DNA from: Pascua guehoae
Taxonomy: Eukaryota > Basidiomycota > Tremellomycetes > Trichosporonales > Trichosporonaceae
Assembly: GCA_001600415.1 (NCBI GenBank)
Contig: BCJX01000004.1
Span: forward strand, 1,418,169 to 1,482,168
Direction: 5' to 3'
DNA: 64,000 bases
In this document: positions 23,022 to 34,609 of the stretch, piece by piece
How positions within the stretch are numbered: position 1 is the first letter of the stretch
Layout: every line of letters begins with the position of its first letter
Translations under genes and position numbers: made by a program
The notes under the pieces: generated by a model
The model's database searches: none
Told to the model about the DNA's origin: nothing
What the model saw: only the letters and a program-made list of their open reading frames with translations

Positions 23022-23440
23022 TTTCGAGCAGGCGGTGTGAGGCGATCTCAAGCGACGTTGTGCGTTGCGTCTGGTTCGGTCTCTTGGTTCCTATGCGGCA
23101 GTCGTGGTAGGGTTGCTAAAGAGCAGTCGTTCGCAGTTCAGAGATGGCACAAAGTGTGTCTCGATCTGCTCGAACTGAATGCCATCATTTCTCGTCCAAC
23201 TTTTGTAAAATGGGGTGGCCCAATAACCTCCACCATGGGGGGGTGTCCCGCCACGTGGTCCACGTGGCTTTATTGGCTGCTCAACTGCGGGGTACTTACT
23301 GCGGTCACGTCGCGTCTCGCTGTCCCATGCATGCATGTCATCGACGACGAGTACGAGGTCGAGTACTCGTACTCGTACTTCATCGCGGATCACTCTCCGA
23401 CCCCATCAATCTCTACTACTCTCCGTCTCGACTTGATACG
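23022..23440. promoter_or_regulatory. Divergent promoter between UTP13 and the SCY1-like gene
   Basis: About 420 bp lie between two divergent ATGs. Within it, 23349-23378 contains GAGTACGAG, a 3-base spacer, then GAGTACTCGTACTCGTAC, ending about 60 bp before the SCY1-like ATG. The CTCGTA unit is the same as the hexamer array ahead of the ABCD gene. Confidence 0.5.
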
Positions 23441-26400
23441 ATGGCCGGGGTGTTCGCCGCAGCGTCGACGCTGTTTGGCAAGTCTTCAACCCTCTCCGCC
23501 TACACACTCCACTCGGGCCCGTCACCGTCCTCGTCATCGTCGAATCTCACTGCGGGCATAAGCACGGGTATCGGGAGCGGGCGCACGTCGCCTGCCGCCG
23601 GCGCAGCGGCGGCGGCAGCGGCGGCTGCCCGGCGGCGACCTCCAAAGCCGTTCCACGTCGGGCTGTGGAAGGTCATTGGCGCGACGCACAAGACGACGGG
23701 CAAGGATGTGAGCGTGTGGGTGTTTGAGAAGCGGGTGCTCGATGGCGTGCGCAACGGGCGCGACTGGGTGCTCGAGCAGCTCAAGAAGGAGGTACGTGAC
23801 CACTCTGCAGTGGCTCTGGGAGTCAGCCCAGAGTTTATTAGAGCTAGGATGCAGCGGCGGCCAGCTAACGCGGTAGGCGACGTCGCTGTCGCGCCTTCGG
23901 CATCCGGACATTCTGCACATGGTCGAGCCGCTCGAAGAGACGCGGAGCGAGCTCACCTTTGTCACCGAGGTCGTCACTGCGTCTCTGGGCAATATCCTCG
24001 CCGCAGCAAAGAGCGGCAAACCCCGCGCGGGGGCTGGAGCGGGCCACGACGGCGAGGTAGACCTCGACGAGGTCGAGATCCAAAAGGGCACACTGCAGGT
24101 CGCCAAGGGGCTGGCATTCCTGCACACGCAGGCAAAGAGCGTGCACCTCAATCTGTCCCCGGACGCCATCCTCGTCAACGCCAAGGGCGACTGGAAGCTG
24201 TCGGGTCTGAGCCAAACTACGCCGCTCACCCAGCCCGACGGCGGCCAGACGCAGGCCCAGTATGCAGAGGTCGACACGAGATTGCCGCCGCAGGTGCAGT
24301 GGAAGCTTGACTATCTCGGTGAGCAGGCACGCGGTTTGGACCACACCGGTCGGGTATAGCTGACCACTTAGCACCCGAGTATGCACTCGACTCGCAGCTC
24401 TCCCCTGCAAACGATCTGTACTCTCTCGGATGTGTGCTGTACGCGGTGCACATGGGCGGACGACCACCGTTTGTCAACCGAGGCTCGATGCAGAGTCTCC
24501 GAGAGAACGCCGAGGGCCCGCTGGGGCGGCGCGAGTACGCGCGCGGTCCACGCTGGGAGAGATGCAGCAGCGAGCTCAAGGGTGAGTGGTCGTCGACGTA
24601 TCACAAGTGGCGATTCCGGATCGAACACGACTGATGGTAGACCTCCTGCCGCGCCTCTTGACGCGCACGGCGAGCGGCCGCATCTCACTGGCGTCATTAT
24701 CATCGCACCCATTCTTCTCATCACTAGCCATCTCGACGCTCAACTTTCTCGACCCGGCGACGTTTGCGTCCAAGCCCCGCGAAGAAAAGGCAACGTTCTT
24801 GCGCGGCCTCGTCCGCGTGCTGCCCAACTTTTCCGAACGACTCAAGCGCGGCAAGATCCTCCTCAGCCTCCTCGAGGAGATGAAGGACCCGTACCTCCTG
24901 CCGTTCCTCCTGCCAAATGTGTTTGAAATCGCAAAGGGCCTCACAAAGGACGAGTTTGTGGGCAGCGTCCTCCCAAAACTCCAGCCGCTCTTTGCGCTCA
25001 AGGATCCACCGCAGAACATGCTCAGTGGGTATGGGGTCCCATAATTGTGCTGACGCGCAGCCCTGCTCGACAACCTGTCACTCTTTGAGGAGAAGACGGC
25101 GCCCGCCGTGTTCCGCGAAAATGTCATGCCCCTCATCTACAACTCGCTCGAGAGCGAGCACCTCCCCGTGCAGGAGCGCGTGCTCAAGGCGGTCCCGCAC
25201 CTGTGCGAGGTGCTCGACTATGGCACGGTGCAGAATGTCCTGCTGGTCAAGGTTGCTGTGCGTCTGCCTGTCCATCGTTTGAACCGCGTCCTGACAACCC
25301 GCAGATCCTGTTTACGCGTACGCGCATCCTCTCGGTCAAGGTGCAGACGCTCGAGTGTTTCCACGCCATGGTGTCGACACTGGACGCGACGACACTCACG
25401 ACCAAGCTCGTCCCGCTCCTTGCCAAGATCAAGACCAAGGAGCCCGCGGTGATGATGGCGACGCTGAGCGTGCACGAGGCCATGGGCGCAAAGGTCAGCC
25501 TCGAGGCGATCGCCACCCTGGTCCTCCCGCAGCTGTGGTCCATGTCGATGGGTCCTCGTGAGTAACCCGAGCAGGCTGTCCGCGGCGCACACTAACCATC
25601 CAGTCCTCAACGCCGACCAGTTTGGGCGCTTCATGGCCGTCATCAAGACGCTGGGCACGCGCGTCGAGCGCGAGCACTCGCAGCACCTGCGCGAGGTGCG
25701 CAAGATGGAGGAGACGACGCAGCCGACCAACGGCGTCGACTCGTTCAACTTTGGCAACAGCGGCGGCGAAGTCGACTTTGAGTCTCTCGTCAAGGGCACC
25801 GGCGGCAGTGGTGCCGCTACCAGCGCCAATGCGGGGGCCTCGGCGTCGTCGAGCACGCCCGACCCGTGGAACATGGACGACTGGGGCACGCCGTCGACCG
25901 AGCCTGCCGACCCCCTCGCGTCGTTTGGCCTCGCGCTCGCCCCCGTCCGCTCCCGCTCGCCCTTATCCGGCTCGGCGACCCAGGCGTCGTCGTCCTTCTC
26001 GGCCCTCCAGCCGCGCTCGTCGTCGAGCAGCTTCCCCGCCCTCCAGCCAAGTTCGACGTCGACCTCGGCCTCGACCTCGAGCTTCCCCGCCCTCAACCCG
26101 ACGTCGAGCTCGGGCTTCCCAGCCCTCAGGCCCACGTCGCCGCCCCGCTCACCCCCACAGTCGGGGCCAAACTACAACATCTCCCTGCCGCCACGCGCGC
26201 CCCAGTCGCCCCCCAAGCCCAGTCCCCGCAGCCCCAGCGGGGGTATGGGTATGGGCAGCGGTATGGGCATGGGAAGTATGGGTGGCATGAGCATGGGCGG
26301 TTTAGGAGGTATGGGCGGAGGCTACGGTGGCATGGGCATGGGCAGCACCCTCCCACCACCACTATCCGCCGCGCCCGCCGCGCCAAAGCCAATGGCACCC

Positions 26401-26565
26401 ATGGCACCCATGGCACCCGCCATCCCAAAGGCGACACCACAGCCGCCCCGCCCGCCGCCCGGGTACGGCAGCGGCGTGATGCAGCCCACGACTGCGCCAA
26501 AGCCCGCGTGGAGTGCGGCCAATGCGGCGACAGCCGATTGGGGCGACTTTGATCCGCTCAAGTAG
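23441..26565 (+). CDS. SCY1: SCY1/SCYL2-type pseudokinase with HEAT repeats
   Basis: Seven exons, 23441-23791, 23877-24318, 24372-24581, 24641-25024, 25061-25257, 25305-25557 and 25604-26565, give 932 residues. The N-terminus has a Ser/Gly/Ala-rich leader, then a protein-kinase fold (residues about 70-370). Its catalytic loop reads VHLNLSPDAILVN instead of HRDxxxxN, and the DFG motif is replaced by LSG in DWKLSGLSQ, so it should be catalytically weak or dead. APEYA is kept. HEAT repeats follow (LLPFLLPNVFEIAKGL, KVQTLECFHAMVSTL). The C-terminus is Ser/Pro- and Gly/Met-rich and ends ADWGDFDPLK. SCYL2 homologues bind clathrin and adaptors at the trans-Golgi and endosomes. That role here is inferred from family. 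Exon 5's donor is GTGCGT, with K-V-A joined to I-L-F as in relatives. Confidence 0.85.
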
Positions 26566-26972
26566 GTGGGCGAGGCGGGCCGAGGGGATCAGTCGGGAGG
26601 CGAGACGAGCCATGAGGATGAGGAGGCGTGGGGAGGGATGGTGGAGGACGCTGGCGGTCTAGAAGAGTTGTAGCCCGATGCATGATCGACTGTCGCACTG
26701 GTACGGATATCGAAGGTGCAGTTGTGGACGAGTAGATGTGACGACGCGACGCACTTGGGGTAGCCACAAAGTGTAGCGTGGCCCCACGCGACTCGGCGCA
26801 CAGCTCAGTCCCACGCATCATTCTGATTCTCTCCAGTCCGAGGGGCACGCCCAACCCCGCGCTGCCGCATCGCCCACTACGCCCATGCATAGAAGTACGA
26901 AACAGGACTGTACGAAACACAACATGTCATGCACACATCTCGCTCTCTCGCTCTCTATAGACACTGGACACA
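26566..26972. other. Convergent intergenic region
   Basis: About 400 bp lie between the SCY1-like and Clr2-like stop codons. I see no gene or clear terminator motif in it. Confidence 0.6.
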
Positions 26973-29444
26973 CTATGGCACGAGCTGCACAGGAGGCTGG
27001 CCGATGCCCGCGCCATTGGCATTGAGACCGCTGTCGATAGCCAGGACGGGCTTGCCATTTTCCGCGTCGTTGGTCGCATTGGCATCGCTGCCGTTTGCGA
27101 GCATTCCAACACTCGCACGAGGAACGTCATGCGCAATCTGCACGCCATGCGCAATCTGCTTCGGCGGCGTCGAAGGCACAGGGGGCGCCGGATATCCCAG
27201 CTCCTCCGCGAGGAGCTTGGCGTAGTGCTCGCGCGCCTCGCGCTCAGTGTTGGCGGTCGCCGACTGGACCATGACGTACAGATCCTCCTTCCACGTCGCG
27301 CTTTGGGCGACAGAGTTGGCTGGGCGCAGGCCAGCAAGCGCCAGCGTGCTGTCGTCGGGGGCGACTTTTCCCTCAGAGGCCGCGCCGGTCGGCGACGCAA
27401 ACCACGGCTGGTTTGTCTCAAACAGGTCGGGGTACATGCGGCCGGCGACGTCGAACACGTCGATGCTGATCTCGGTTAAGTTTGAGTTGATCCGGCGGTA
27501 GTACAGGCCCGACGGCGCCTTGGGAAGCTCGCTCGACTTGATCTGGGCGGCGCGCTCCTCCTCGGACGGCGGCTCATCAGACAGCTCGTATAAGTCGCCG
27601 TACAACAGGCATCTCCACGACTCATTGTTAGGGACTGCCCCATTGTTTGCGCCGGCGATTGCCTCGAGAGTGATCAACCTGAGTTTTGCGTCAGCATGAC
27701 GTTCAGCAGAGGGTGCGTGCCTGTTGCTACTCACCGAATCCAGAGGAACACACCACGGTCGGCAGCACCGGCGCTGGGAGGCCGGATACGCTCGTCCTGC
27801 GGGAGCTCGGAGCGGTGTTTGCGCATGCGAATCATGTCCTCCAACCAGATGCGCTCGCCCTGGTACCACAGGCCCTGGAAGAGCGACTTTTCGTTGTTCT
27901 GCATTGCCTCCATCTCGATGGGCGACAAAAGGTTGCCCTCGGGTAGTGCGGTGATCTTGTCCGTCTGAGTCCACACGCTCATAATCGACTGATAATGTCA
28001 GCATTGTGTTCGTCATGCCTCTTTCTCCTCACCTTTGCAGTGCTCAGACCGACGCCCAGGCGCAGAACCGCCGCGTCCCAGTTGTTCGGCATGTCCGCGA
28101 ACCGTATCCGCTCGCCCCAGCGGCGCTTCCAGCGGTCCTCGAGCCCATGGCCAACGAGGTCGGTAGGCTTGGGAATGTCGACCTTGGCCTCACGCGCCGC
28201 GCCCTCTTCCAGATTGCGGTCGCTCTCACGGGCAATCTTTTCCCACCCAGCGGGACCACCCAAAAGCTCATGTCCCGCAGCCCACGGCAGAAGCTCGCTC
28301 GTGTCGCAGGTCTCCTCGTACTGGTGCGCAAACATTCCAAGCGGGCGAATGCTGTGCTCCCAGACAAGGGGCGGCCGCGGTGCTGGATTCGCCGACGATG
28401 ACGCGATGGGCGTCCCATCCCGGCTGACGGGTTTCCGCTTCTGCACAATCGACGCAATGAGCCCTGGCCAGTGGGTGATTGTAGGCAAGCCCGATCCTGG
28501 TGGTGGCGAAATCGGCTCCACCTTGAACCAGATGAGCTCGCCCTTGCCTGGGCCGTTAGACATCAGCACAGCGCGTGAACTCACGGAATCGCCTCTGAGT
28601 CCGCGAGTCGATCGACCGCTCCGCTACGATCGTGTCGTACTTGTGCACTGGCCGGTCATCCACTTCCTTCTCAGCTCTCACACGCTTGGGCTCGGGAGTG
28701 TCCAATGTAGATGATGAACGCTTGACGGGTCGCTTCTCCCTTGCCAAGTCGCTGGCCTTGTTATACATACAGCCGCACTGTTGTCAGCTAAGCGTTAGCG
28801 AGGATATTAGCTTACCGTCGAATGGTCATTGAGCGGGCGGCTCGTGTCCATGAGCCACTCGGCGTGTGGGAAGAACTCGGCGGGAGAGCGGAACGGCTTC
28901 TTCATATCGCTACGCCCCTATGCTGTCAGCGTCGTGCTTGGCCGTCTGAACCATCGCGACGCACAAACAGATAGACGTCCTCACGCATCTTCATATTCTT
29001 GTCCTCTTGAGGTTTGCGGTGCACAAACAGCCGGTACCCGTCAGGGAGGTCAATCCATGGGTTGTCTGGATATCAGCACATGGGATGCAAGTCGGCAAGG
29101 CAGCACGCGGTGAGGGTACCGCGGAGGGTGTGGCGATAGAGCACAATGGGTACCGCCTCACCCACGACATGATGAGGAGGAAGCAAACTCACGGAGACCT
29201 GGCATCCCAATGACTTCAGTGGCAAGGTGCTTTCCTATCTTCTCCTTGTATAGCTTGTACTTTTTGTCGTCGCTGCCAGTGTCAGATGATGGGCCACGCG
29301 TCGAGGGAAACCGTCAGTAACTCACAGCGGGAGAGGGTCGCGCCAGCCACTGATGCCGTCGGTGATGCGCTCTGGCCAGTACCTGGAGTTGCCATCGGAG
29401 CGTGGCCATGCCAGCTTTGGGTGTGACGACTTTGCGCCCGACAT
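26973..29444 (-). CDS. clr2: Clr2-type transcriptional silencing factor
   Basis: Eight exons, 29444-29326, 29272-29193, 29065-28965, 28917-28816, 28777-28585, 28547-28033, 27988-27735 and 27678-26973, give 689 residues. The N-terminal part matches the Clr2 transcription-silencing domain: WPRSDG, YWPERI, then NPWIDLPDGYRLFVHRK and PFRSPAEFFPHAEWLM. The second half carries the Clr2 C-terminal domain (GELIWFKVEPISPPP, ITHWPGLIA, LFQGLWYQGERIWLEDMIR, KAPSGLYYRRINSN). A Lys/Arg-rich linker lies between. In fission yeast, Clr2 is part of SHREC, the histone-deacetylase and remodeler complex that silences heterochromatin. The same role here is inference. Every intron has a GTNNGT- or GTGAGG-like donor and CTGAC/CTAAC-type branch, and phases all agree. 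The start is the first ATG that yields the WPRSDG segment. Confidence 0.82.
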
Positions 29445-29821
29445 TGGTGTTGAAGATGTCTCCAGAAAGATGCAAAGTGGCAAAGAGGGGAATGAGAAGT
29501 TGAGAGAGGAAGACAAGACAATGTGGTTTGTTGTGAGACCTCGACATGCAACATGACGCTACGGCGTCTGTCGCGAACGCCTTTGAACCAAACCCAACCC
29601 TTGTCGACCAATTTGCTTCCGCTCAATCTCGAAAAGTCGGACCTGCCTGTCCACTGCTCGGCCATCATCCTCGTCCTCGAACAACACCCTCTTGCATACC
29701 CAACAGCCTCCTTCCGCCCTCGTGCATCCCTCCTACGCGCAGGACACGCCGGCCGTCTAGAGACGACTCTCACGCGCAACCCGAACAGCTTTCCGTCCTC
29801 GTCCATCCCTTCCATCCCACC
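29445..29821. promoter_or_regulatory. Divergent promoter between Clr2-like and uL14m genes
   Basis: This 377-bp spacer separates two start codons on opposite strands. A minus-strand open frame (29282-29866) reads through it but encodes no family and overlaps exon 1 of the Clr2-like gene in another frame. No TATA box stands out. Confidence 0.5.
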
Positions 29822-30965
29822 ATGATCGGCCTCAAGGGTCGCCTTACCGTTCGTCCTCGGCCCCAAACTCTGTGGCTGACTCGCAGGTTATCGACAACTC
29901 GGGCGCGCTCATCGCCGAGTGCATTAACGTGCTCAAGGTGAAGACAAAGCTCAAGTCGACTGGCTTTGGCACTGTCGGTGGGTATCGACGCTCCGAGGGC
30001 GGGGGTCGGGAATGAGTGCGCGGGACGAATGGAGATCTCTCTGCACGGAGAGTGCCAAAGAAGGAAGCGGATACAAGGTATCTTTGGCATAGTCGTCGAT
30101 GGGAGTGGGATGATGAGTCGAGGATAGTAACACTGGCTACTGGGCAAGAGCAAAGACACTTCAAGCTCCCATGCCAGAGCTCTGCGGCCTCACCTACTCC
30201 GTCCGCCACGAAACCCCGATATGTCTCGTCGCGACTTCCTGTCCAGGACTGCATCTCGCTAACGCCAGGCGACGAGATTGTGTGCGTTGTCAACAAGGCG
30301 CGTCCCGTCGGATCAGCTGCCGCGGGCGGCAACATCCAGAAGGTGCGCCGTGGAGACGTCAGGCGTGCGGTGATCGTCCGCACGCGCAAGCCCATCCAGA
30401 GGCCCGACGGACGGATTGTTCGGTGAGTAGCTGAGGGCGTGTGGTGGGGAAGGTGCTCAGTTTGATGGCTGGGCCTTTGGGGTGTTGGGGCGGCATTTCA
30501 GGCGGTGGGCGGAGTTGACGATGGCTTTACGGGCAACCTCGAGGTTGCCGCGTGGGTGAGGTCTGAGATCTGCGGCCTCGAGTCTAGACGAGACTCTACA
30601 GCATCACACCACAACGAGGCATGGACTGCCGGTTTCTGGGTGCCAGTGGCGGCGAGAAAGACAGCGCTGTACTCCAATTCTGACGCCAGGTTTGACGACA
30701 ACGCCTGCGTCCTCCTGAACAACAAGGGCGAGATGATCGGCACGCGCGTGCACGGCGTCGTCGCGAGCGAGCTGCGCAACGTGCAGGGCGGAAAAGACGC
30801 AAATGGACGGTGGAGCAAGGTGCTCTCTCTGGCGCCCAAGGTGAGTCACGGTGCGATCAGGGTTGTGCGGCGCGCGCCAACGGGTCGGCGGCGTACGCTT
30901 GTACCGATGACAGAGGGGTTGTTGGGCCCAAATTGCAACAAGTGCTGACCGGACAGGTGGTGTAG
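29822..30965 (+). CDS. MRPL38: Mitochondrial large-subunit ribosomal protein uL14m
   Basis: Five exons, 29822-29848, 29887-29977, 30269-30422, 30690-30840 and 30957-30965, give 143 residues, close to yeast Mrpl38 and about 20 longer than bacterial L14. The protein starts MIGLKGRLT and continues [17 protein letters not shown]. It then shows [20 protein letters not shown] and the uL14 core [11 protein letters not shown] and GTRVHGVV. It binds 23S-type rRNA near the sarcin-ricin and intersubunit face of the mitoribosome. The first intron is only 38 nt, with donor GTTCGT. The last exon codes only Val-Val-stop, joined by GTGAGT and GACAG. No mitochondrial presequence is evident, as is usual for this protein. 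Confidence 0.87.
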
Positions 30966-31398
30966 ATCGCATGGCATGTATGGCATACCTCTCAGATGGG
31001 CCTCGGCTTGCTTCCAGCCTTCAATCGTTGGCAGAGCGGTACACTGACTGGACATTGGGCTCGTACCTCGACGAGGGGTGGCAGCTGCTGCGGGTTTTGC
31101 TCGACGACTGGACAGCACTAGAGTGAGGCTCTGGTAGTGAGGCTTTTGCGGTCCACAGCGGCATCTGCCCTGCGTAATTGGTGCTCAAAACGAGTGGCCC
31201 AAACGAATGGGCAGGCGGTGCAGCAAGTGGCAGGCGAGCAAACGGTGTGGCAGTTGCGGGCAGAAAACATTGCACAATGGCACTCTCCCATGCCCAAACG
31301 AACCCACAATACCCAGGCGGAACAGAGTAGACCCACGCACAGCGTTCCAGCCCATCTTTGGCCCATTTTCGCAATAGCGCAAAAATATCGTCTTTGAA
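30966..31398. other. Intergenic region
   Basis: This lies between the uL14m stop and the 3' end of the tRNA-Leu gene. Nothing recognisable is encoded in it. A T-rich terminator for the minus-strand tRNA is not obvious just below 31399. Confidence 0.5.
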
Positions 31399-31506
31399 TG
31401 AGGAGTGTGGGATTTGAACCCACGGTGCTTACGCAGCAGGATTAGACCACTAGGTGGCAAGTGAAAACACTTGACTCTGCCCTCTTAACCACTCGAGCAA
31501 CTCCCC
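31399..31506 (-). tRNA. tRNA-Leu(CAA) with intron
   Basis: The minus strand folds as a class II tRNA. The acceptor GGGGAGT pairs with ACTCCTC, with discriminator A. The D stem is CTC/GAG, and the anticodon follows T33 as CAA with G37. A short variable arm TGC-GTAA-GCA and T arm GTGGG-TTCAAAT-CCCAC complete it. A 28-nt intron (about 31469-31442) sits after position 37 and forms the expected hairpin with the anticodon (CAAGTG pairing CACTTG). The lower anticodon stem GCAGA/CCTGC has an A-C mismatch at 31-39, so the exact intron edge could shift by a base. Leu identity rests on CAA and the intron position. Ser is less likely. Confidence 0.8.
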
Positions 31507-32070
31507 GTCGACGTTTACGTCAGTTTCCGCTGGGGTACAGAGTCTCCCGTAGGGTATGGGTCGCAACCAGGCGGCAGCCAGGCGACGAGACACTGGAGAA
31601 ATGACGCCGGCGTGGTGGTGCTTACGGGGGCAGCTGTGCGCCGCGCGCCGCGAACTAGCATCGGCGACGGGCAGTGCATACAGTGCGGTGCCACTGTTGT
31701 ACAGTAGCGCAAGGGTCCCGCGCCGTAAACTGGGCGATGCACCGCCCATGCCAAGCGCGATTGTAGCGAGAAAAAGAAGTCGTCCTGTCTCAAAACTACT
31801 GGACGATAGTGCCGCACGGCTGCCGCCGGCTAATTCGGTTCCATCGGCAAGATGAAACATCGCCTTGGCGCTTCTTGCCCGCTTGCCCGCAACCTGTGCA
31901 TGGTTGTGGCCCCACACCCGCATGGTATAAATAAATAAAGTGCAACAACATGAACAACATGATAATCTCGTTCGCACACCCCCCCCCCCCCTTCTCCCTC
32001 TCCCTCTCCCTCTCCCTATCCCTATCCCTCCCCCTCTCCATCTCCCTCTCCCAACCTTGCCAACACCACC
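31507..32070. promoter_or_regulatory. Upstream region of the LURP-one-related gene, TATA box
   Basis: A TATAAATAAATAAAG string at 31926-31940 lies about 140 bp upstream of the ATG at 32071. It is followed by a C run (31979-31991) and a CTCCC-rich pyrimidine leader up to about 32055. This is a plausible core promoter and 5' leader for the plus-strand gene. Confidence 0.6.
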
Positions 32071-34004
32071 ATGGGTCTGTTCAAGTCCAAATCCACCTCG
32101 CCGGAACCCATGCGCCTCCTCGACCCCGTCGAGCCGCCGATCTACCTCTACCCGCAGTGCGTGGGCAGTGAGCAGGTGACGCTCAGCCTCCGCCAGAAGA
32201 TCAACCTGATCAGGGAGGTGAGCACAGTATCCCTGGACCCAGCCTGGGCCTGGAGCCAACACAAGCCCGAAATATGGGCTGCGATTGTAGGTGGGCCGCA
32301 GCTGATGCCAGGACATATACCCCGTCCAGACGCAGGACGGCCGGACCGTCGTCCACGTCGCGGCAAAGGCCAATCTCCGGCAGGTCAAGCGTGAGTACAG
32401 TTCCTCGGCTCGGTGCGAGCGCGGGCGAGCTTGATTCTTGATTCGTATCCGTCGCGCACGGCCTGGCGTCGGGCCGACTGTCCCGCCGGGTCCGCAATGC
32501 TCAGGTCTGCGGGTGATTACAGCCGTCCCCGCCAAACTGTCTCACCGGGCTCGGCCGTCTCCCCGCATGGCATCCTAGGCATGCTGCTTCATGCTCTGCC
32601 CAGAGAGTCCGCAGTGGTGCCCAGGACGCGTCAATTGCGTGATACCCTGCTCGCGTTGTGTAACTCTTAGCTCGCATCCTCCAACTCTTGGCACTCGCTC
32701 TGTAACTTTCACACTCGATTCCTGTCGGCCCACCACTCGCTCCTACACTCACCGCACCAACTAACGTACGCAGAGATCACCGACCCGAACGGGACACCGC
32801 TGTTTACGATCCGCGACAAGCTCGCGGCGTGGATGCGGACAATCTACCTCGAGGACGAGCGGGGCACGGTGCTCTTGACCATCAAGCGCCAAACGAAGCG
32901 TCAGTCTCGTGTTTGCGAGGTGACAATCTTGCCCCCAGCCTGCCGCCTTGCCTTGTCCCTCTCCATCCTCCTTCTTTGTCCTTATCCGCCCTTGTCCATT
33001 CTTCTCCTCTTACGCTGCTCTGATGTCTCTCATTGCATGTGGTCACGTTGAGCCTTGCATCCCCTCTCTGCCGCCGGTGTCCAGATCCCACCCCTGTCGT
33101 CAACCCCACCTTTCTCCCCCCCCCCCCCCCCCCCCCCCCCCAGCACCTTCTCGGCCTGAGACGTCTCCGCCGTCTCCTCTCCTGCGTTCCGCCCTCCACA
33201 AGCCCGATATATCTATCCAACCCTCCCCTCCGACCTCCCTCCAACCTCCCTCCAACCTCCCTCTTTTTTTTACTCTCCCCCCTCCCAAACACACCCCACC
33301 CACACCCCAACCCCTCCCAAGACCCCACTAACCCCAGTCAAACTCACCCTCCACGCAACCTTCGCCAACCGCACCGTCGGCGACCAGCAGACCCTCGAGC
33401 TCGTCGGGTCCAACAGCGGCTCCAAGGCAGAGGTCACGATCAAGGGCTCTGGCCAGGTCGTGGCCGTCCTCGCGCTCGAGATGTGGAGGGCCAAGGAGGT
33501 GCTCAAGAATAAGCAGACGGTGGGTAGGGTTGGTGTGAGGATTGGGGTTGGTGTGAGGGTTGGGTGTGGTGCGGGTTGGGTGTGGTGGTGGTGGTTTGTG
33601 GGACTGGTGGGCTTGTGGTCTGCTGGGGCTGGTGACCTTGGGCTGGTGACCTTGGGCTGGTGACCTTGGGCTGGTGACCTGGGCTGGTGACCTGGCCGTG
33701 CTCTTAGGCGGCCGAGTGTGGAGAGGGACCAGACTAGCCCAGACGACCACGGGTCCTTGCCCGATTAGCTGGGCCCAACCTTGGGAGCTGCTGCGCTCCT
33801 GGGTGCTGGCACAACACCCCGACGACGGTGCCAGTCGAGACGAGGATGCCCTCAGACCAGCAGACCAGACGAATGTGTGTGTACCCCGCTAACCCACAGT
33901 ACTACTGCACGGTCGCGCCGGGCATCGACCTGTCGATCATCACGGCCCTGTGCCTCGCGTGGGACGAGTGCAAGCAGGACGACCTGATTGCCGCGGCTGC
34001 CTAG
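32071..34004 (+). CDS. LURP-one-related (tubby C-terminal-like) protein
   Basis: Five exons, 32071-32217, 32312-32390, 32774-32899, 33338-33519 and 33900-34004, give 212 residues, the normal size for this family. Motifs run in family order: IYLYPQCVGSEQVTLSLRQK, then DIYPVQTQDGRTVVHV, ITDPNGTPLFTIRDKL, an EDERGTVLLTIKRQTK strand pair, AEVTIKGSGQVVAVL and the final YYCTVAPGIDLSIITALCLA helix that fills the beta-barrel. The fold is shared with tubby and phospholipid scramblases. The cellular role of the fungal members is unknown. Intron 2 (383 nt) and intron 3 (438 nt) are unusually long for this window, and intron 3 holds a 26-C run. Donor 3 is GTCAGT, somewhat off consensus, but phase and family spacing support it. 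Confidence 0.82.
33116..33141 (+). repeat. Poly-C tract (26 C) in an intron
   Basis: The tract lies inside intron 3 of the LURP-one-related gene. It is directly followed by AG, which would make a decoy acceptor. The acceptor used at 33337 has a CTAAC branch site ten bases upstream. Confidence 0.9.
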
Positions 34005-34609
34005 TCGGGTGAAGCTGTGGGGATGTGGATGTCAGGCCGGGGATGGCGACGATTTGAGGACGAGGACGAGGACGAGGATGAGCACAAGGACGAGGATGAG
34101 GACGAGGACGAGCACAAGGACCAGGATGAGGACATTTTGGGCGCTCTGACACGACTCTGTCGCGTCTGGCAGTCGAAAAGGCGAGATACCCGAGTGTAGA
34201 AGAGAGTTTTATGTGGAGACTGGCCAGTTGTAGGACCAGGGCCAGGGCCAATGTAGATAGCGAGAGACCCGCCGTAGTACCATGTATCCCACCGCCGTTT
34301 ATGAAGCGTCGAGCCGGTCTGTCAGTGTGCAGGTGTCAGACTCTGTCTGGATCCGTTGCAGTCTACTCGGGCAGCACGTAGACAGGTATGTGTACATCTC
34401 ATCTCCTAATTACACGCTACGCGTAGGTACATTTTGCGTCTCAAGCGGCCAAGCATGCGCCAATGACATCCGCCTCGTCGGCATCTCTCCTCGCCTCGTC
34501 CCCTATTTCCGACTTGTCTCCGTCCCATCTGCACAAGCTGCACAAGCGCACAGGCTACAGTGTCACGGACTCGCCCACACTCCGCTCATTCCACCCCCAA
34601 TCACTCCGC
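34005..34609. other. Convergent intergenic region with GAGGAC repeat
   Basis: About 600 bp lie between two converging stops. At 34056-34130 there is a degenerate GACGAG/GATGAG repeat that would encode Asp-Glu runs in the plus direction. The ORF containing it (34017-34199) starts 12 bases after the LURP-one-related stop and has no domain. Confidence 0.55.
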
